A stretch of 64,000 nucleotides of DNA, taken from Dromaius novaehollandiae. Taxonomy: Eukaryota; Chordata; Aves; Casuariiformes; Dromaiidae. A model generated the notes under the pieces. The model was given only the letters and a program-made list of their open reading frames with translations. It was not told the DNA's origin and made no database searches. Positions 63,201 to 64,000 of this stretch are shown one piece after another. A program made the position numbers and the translations under genes. Location: assembly GCF_036370855.1 (NCBI RefSeq), contig NC_088099.1:146275017-146339016 (forward strand). Reading direction: 5' to 3'. Numbering within the stretch: the stretch's first letter is position 1; each line of letters begins with the position of its first letter.

Positions 63201-64000
63201 TGGTCTTACAGAATTGAGGCCTTAAGGTAGGTGCTCTTTTTGAAGGTTCTAAGACTTGTGGCCTGTGACCCAAAGATGCCAAGTTAGCAACATATGGAAT
63301 TTCCATCCCTGAAGATACTCAAAATTCAACTGGATATGACCTGAAGTTAGTCCTGCTCTGAGTGAGGAGCTGGACTAGAGGAGGTCCTGAGGTCCCTTCC
63401 AACCTATATTATTCCATGATTCTATATCAGCACCAAGGGGAAATCTATTTATACCACCTTCAGACCTCCAGTCATCCCTTGAACTGGTCAATGGGAGCTC
63501 TAGCTAGAAACAAAAAATTTTACAAGAGAGCCTCAGCCATATCCAGCAGAGGTGCAGGTCTGTAGGCGTATTTTACCTGTGACATTCTAGTGCCCGCCTG
63601 AACTCAGACAGACATCTTGGTAAAAAATAAACTGAAGGTCACAAGTACCTTCCTTGTTACTCAATACACACAAGAGGATCTATACTCTGTGCAAAACATG
63701 TAATATATAAAAGTCACCAAGTAACTCTCCAGCAAGCAGAAAGACTCTATTAAGATTCCCCCTACTATCTACTGTAATCAGGTATGAAAGTCTTGGGCTT
63801 TTCCTCACACTATTTGCTAGATTGACCCCCGTGCTTAGTGTCCTATCCTTCTTGCAGTGCTTAATCTTCTTAGACAGGACTAGAGCAGGCTCAGGAAAAT
63901 TTAATTGCATATTTCACTTGCTATCAACTTACAGCTTGCCAGAACTTAGTCTTTCCTTCACCTGAGGAGAACAAAAAAAACAAGCACTTTGTTCACAGAA
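60298..64000 (-). other. NDUFAF6: NDUFAF6 intron, continuing past the right edge
   Basis: At least 3.7 kb. I searched by eye for the preceding exon (the part equivalent to human FALRAFNVELAQ to AIELWK) and did not find it. The intron holds a short (CA)n at 60,875-60,889, a duplicated ATTTATATCTGAAT near 62,145-62,180 and a CR1 tail near 63.3 kb. Confidence 0.65.
63265..63430 (+). mobile_element. CR1-type LINE 3' tail
   Basis: This is a recognisable CR1 3' end. GGAATTTCCATCCCTGAAGA then TACTCAAAATTCAACTGGAT corresponds to the family's GGAGTCTCCATCCTTGGAGATACTC block. AGGAGCTGGACTAGAGGAGG is followed by TGAGGTCCCTTCCAACCTAT and ends in CCATGATTCTAT. It is about 165 bases long, 5'-truncated and non-coding. 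Confidence 0.85.

Noticed and set aside
60298-64000. Search for the preceding NDUFAF6 exon
   Set aside because: No translation resembling the conserved FALRAFNVELAQ or MQFWKK segments was found on the minus strand, so the exon is presumed to lie further right.
1-64000. Endogenous retrovirus, LTR pair, DNA transposon or CRISPR-like array
   Set aside because: No gag/pol/env-like translations, paired long terminal repeats, transposase ORFs or regularly spaced repeats were seen. The only mobile-element remains recognised are CR1-type LINE fragments.

Overview
The window looks like a piece of a bird chromosome. It is AT-rich vertebrate DNA with GT-AG introns, CpG islands, long homopolymer runs and several CR1-type LINE fragments, the commonest repeat family of avian genomes. 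No bacterial-style operon, rRNA, CRISPR array or intact mobile element was found. Two protein-coding genes can be identified with confidence from their translations, and both run on the minus strand: NDUFAF6 (right third) and PLEKHF2 (left-centre). In human, NDUFAF6 also lies just upstream of PLEKHF2 on the same strand, so the synteny supports both calls.

Layout from right to left (direction of transcription). About 50.2-64.0 kb holds the last six coding exons of NDUFAF6, a mitochondrial complex I assembly factor of the squalene/phytoene synthase fold. These exons join without a frame error into 193 codons plus a stop. The first part of the protein, about 140 residues by comparison with the human protein, is encoded beyond the right edge. 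Introns carry an old CR1 copy, a younger CR1 tail, a (TA)17 repeat, a G24 run, a G-quadruplex motif and a consensus CTCF motif. About 38-50 kb is the NDUFAF6 3' region plus a 10-12 kb intergenic gap with a 1 kb CR1 relic and another CR1 tail. At 36.7-37.8 kb a strong CpG island forms the PLEKHF2 promoter. It contains a YY1/TISU element and a plausible non-coding first exon. A 19.4 kb intron follows. PLEKHF2 is then encoded in one uninterrupted exon (17,288-18,034), with a roughly 1.6 kb 3'UTR ending near an AATAAA signal at 15.72 kb.

The left 15.7 kb has no recognisable gene. Its main feature is a second GC/CpG-rich block at 1.4-2.6 kb that may be a promoter for a transcript outside the window or not recognised here. 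The long ORFs in both GC-rich blocks look like by-products of base composition.

No new multi-gene system was found. The most interesting item is at PLEKHF2. A perfect TISU start sequence in the CpG island would, with the predicted splice, open a 60-codon upstream ORF. That ORF ends in frame one codon before the Phafin2 start, so it could be a translational control element. All recognised CR1 pieces point the same way, antisense to the two genes.
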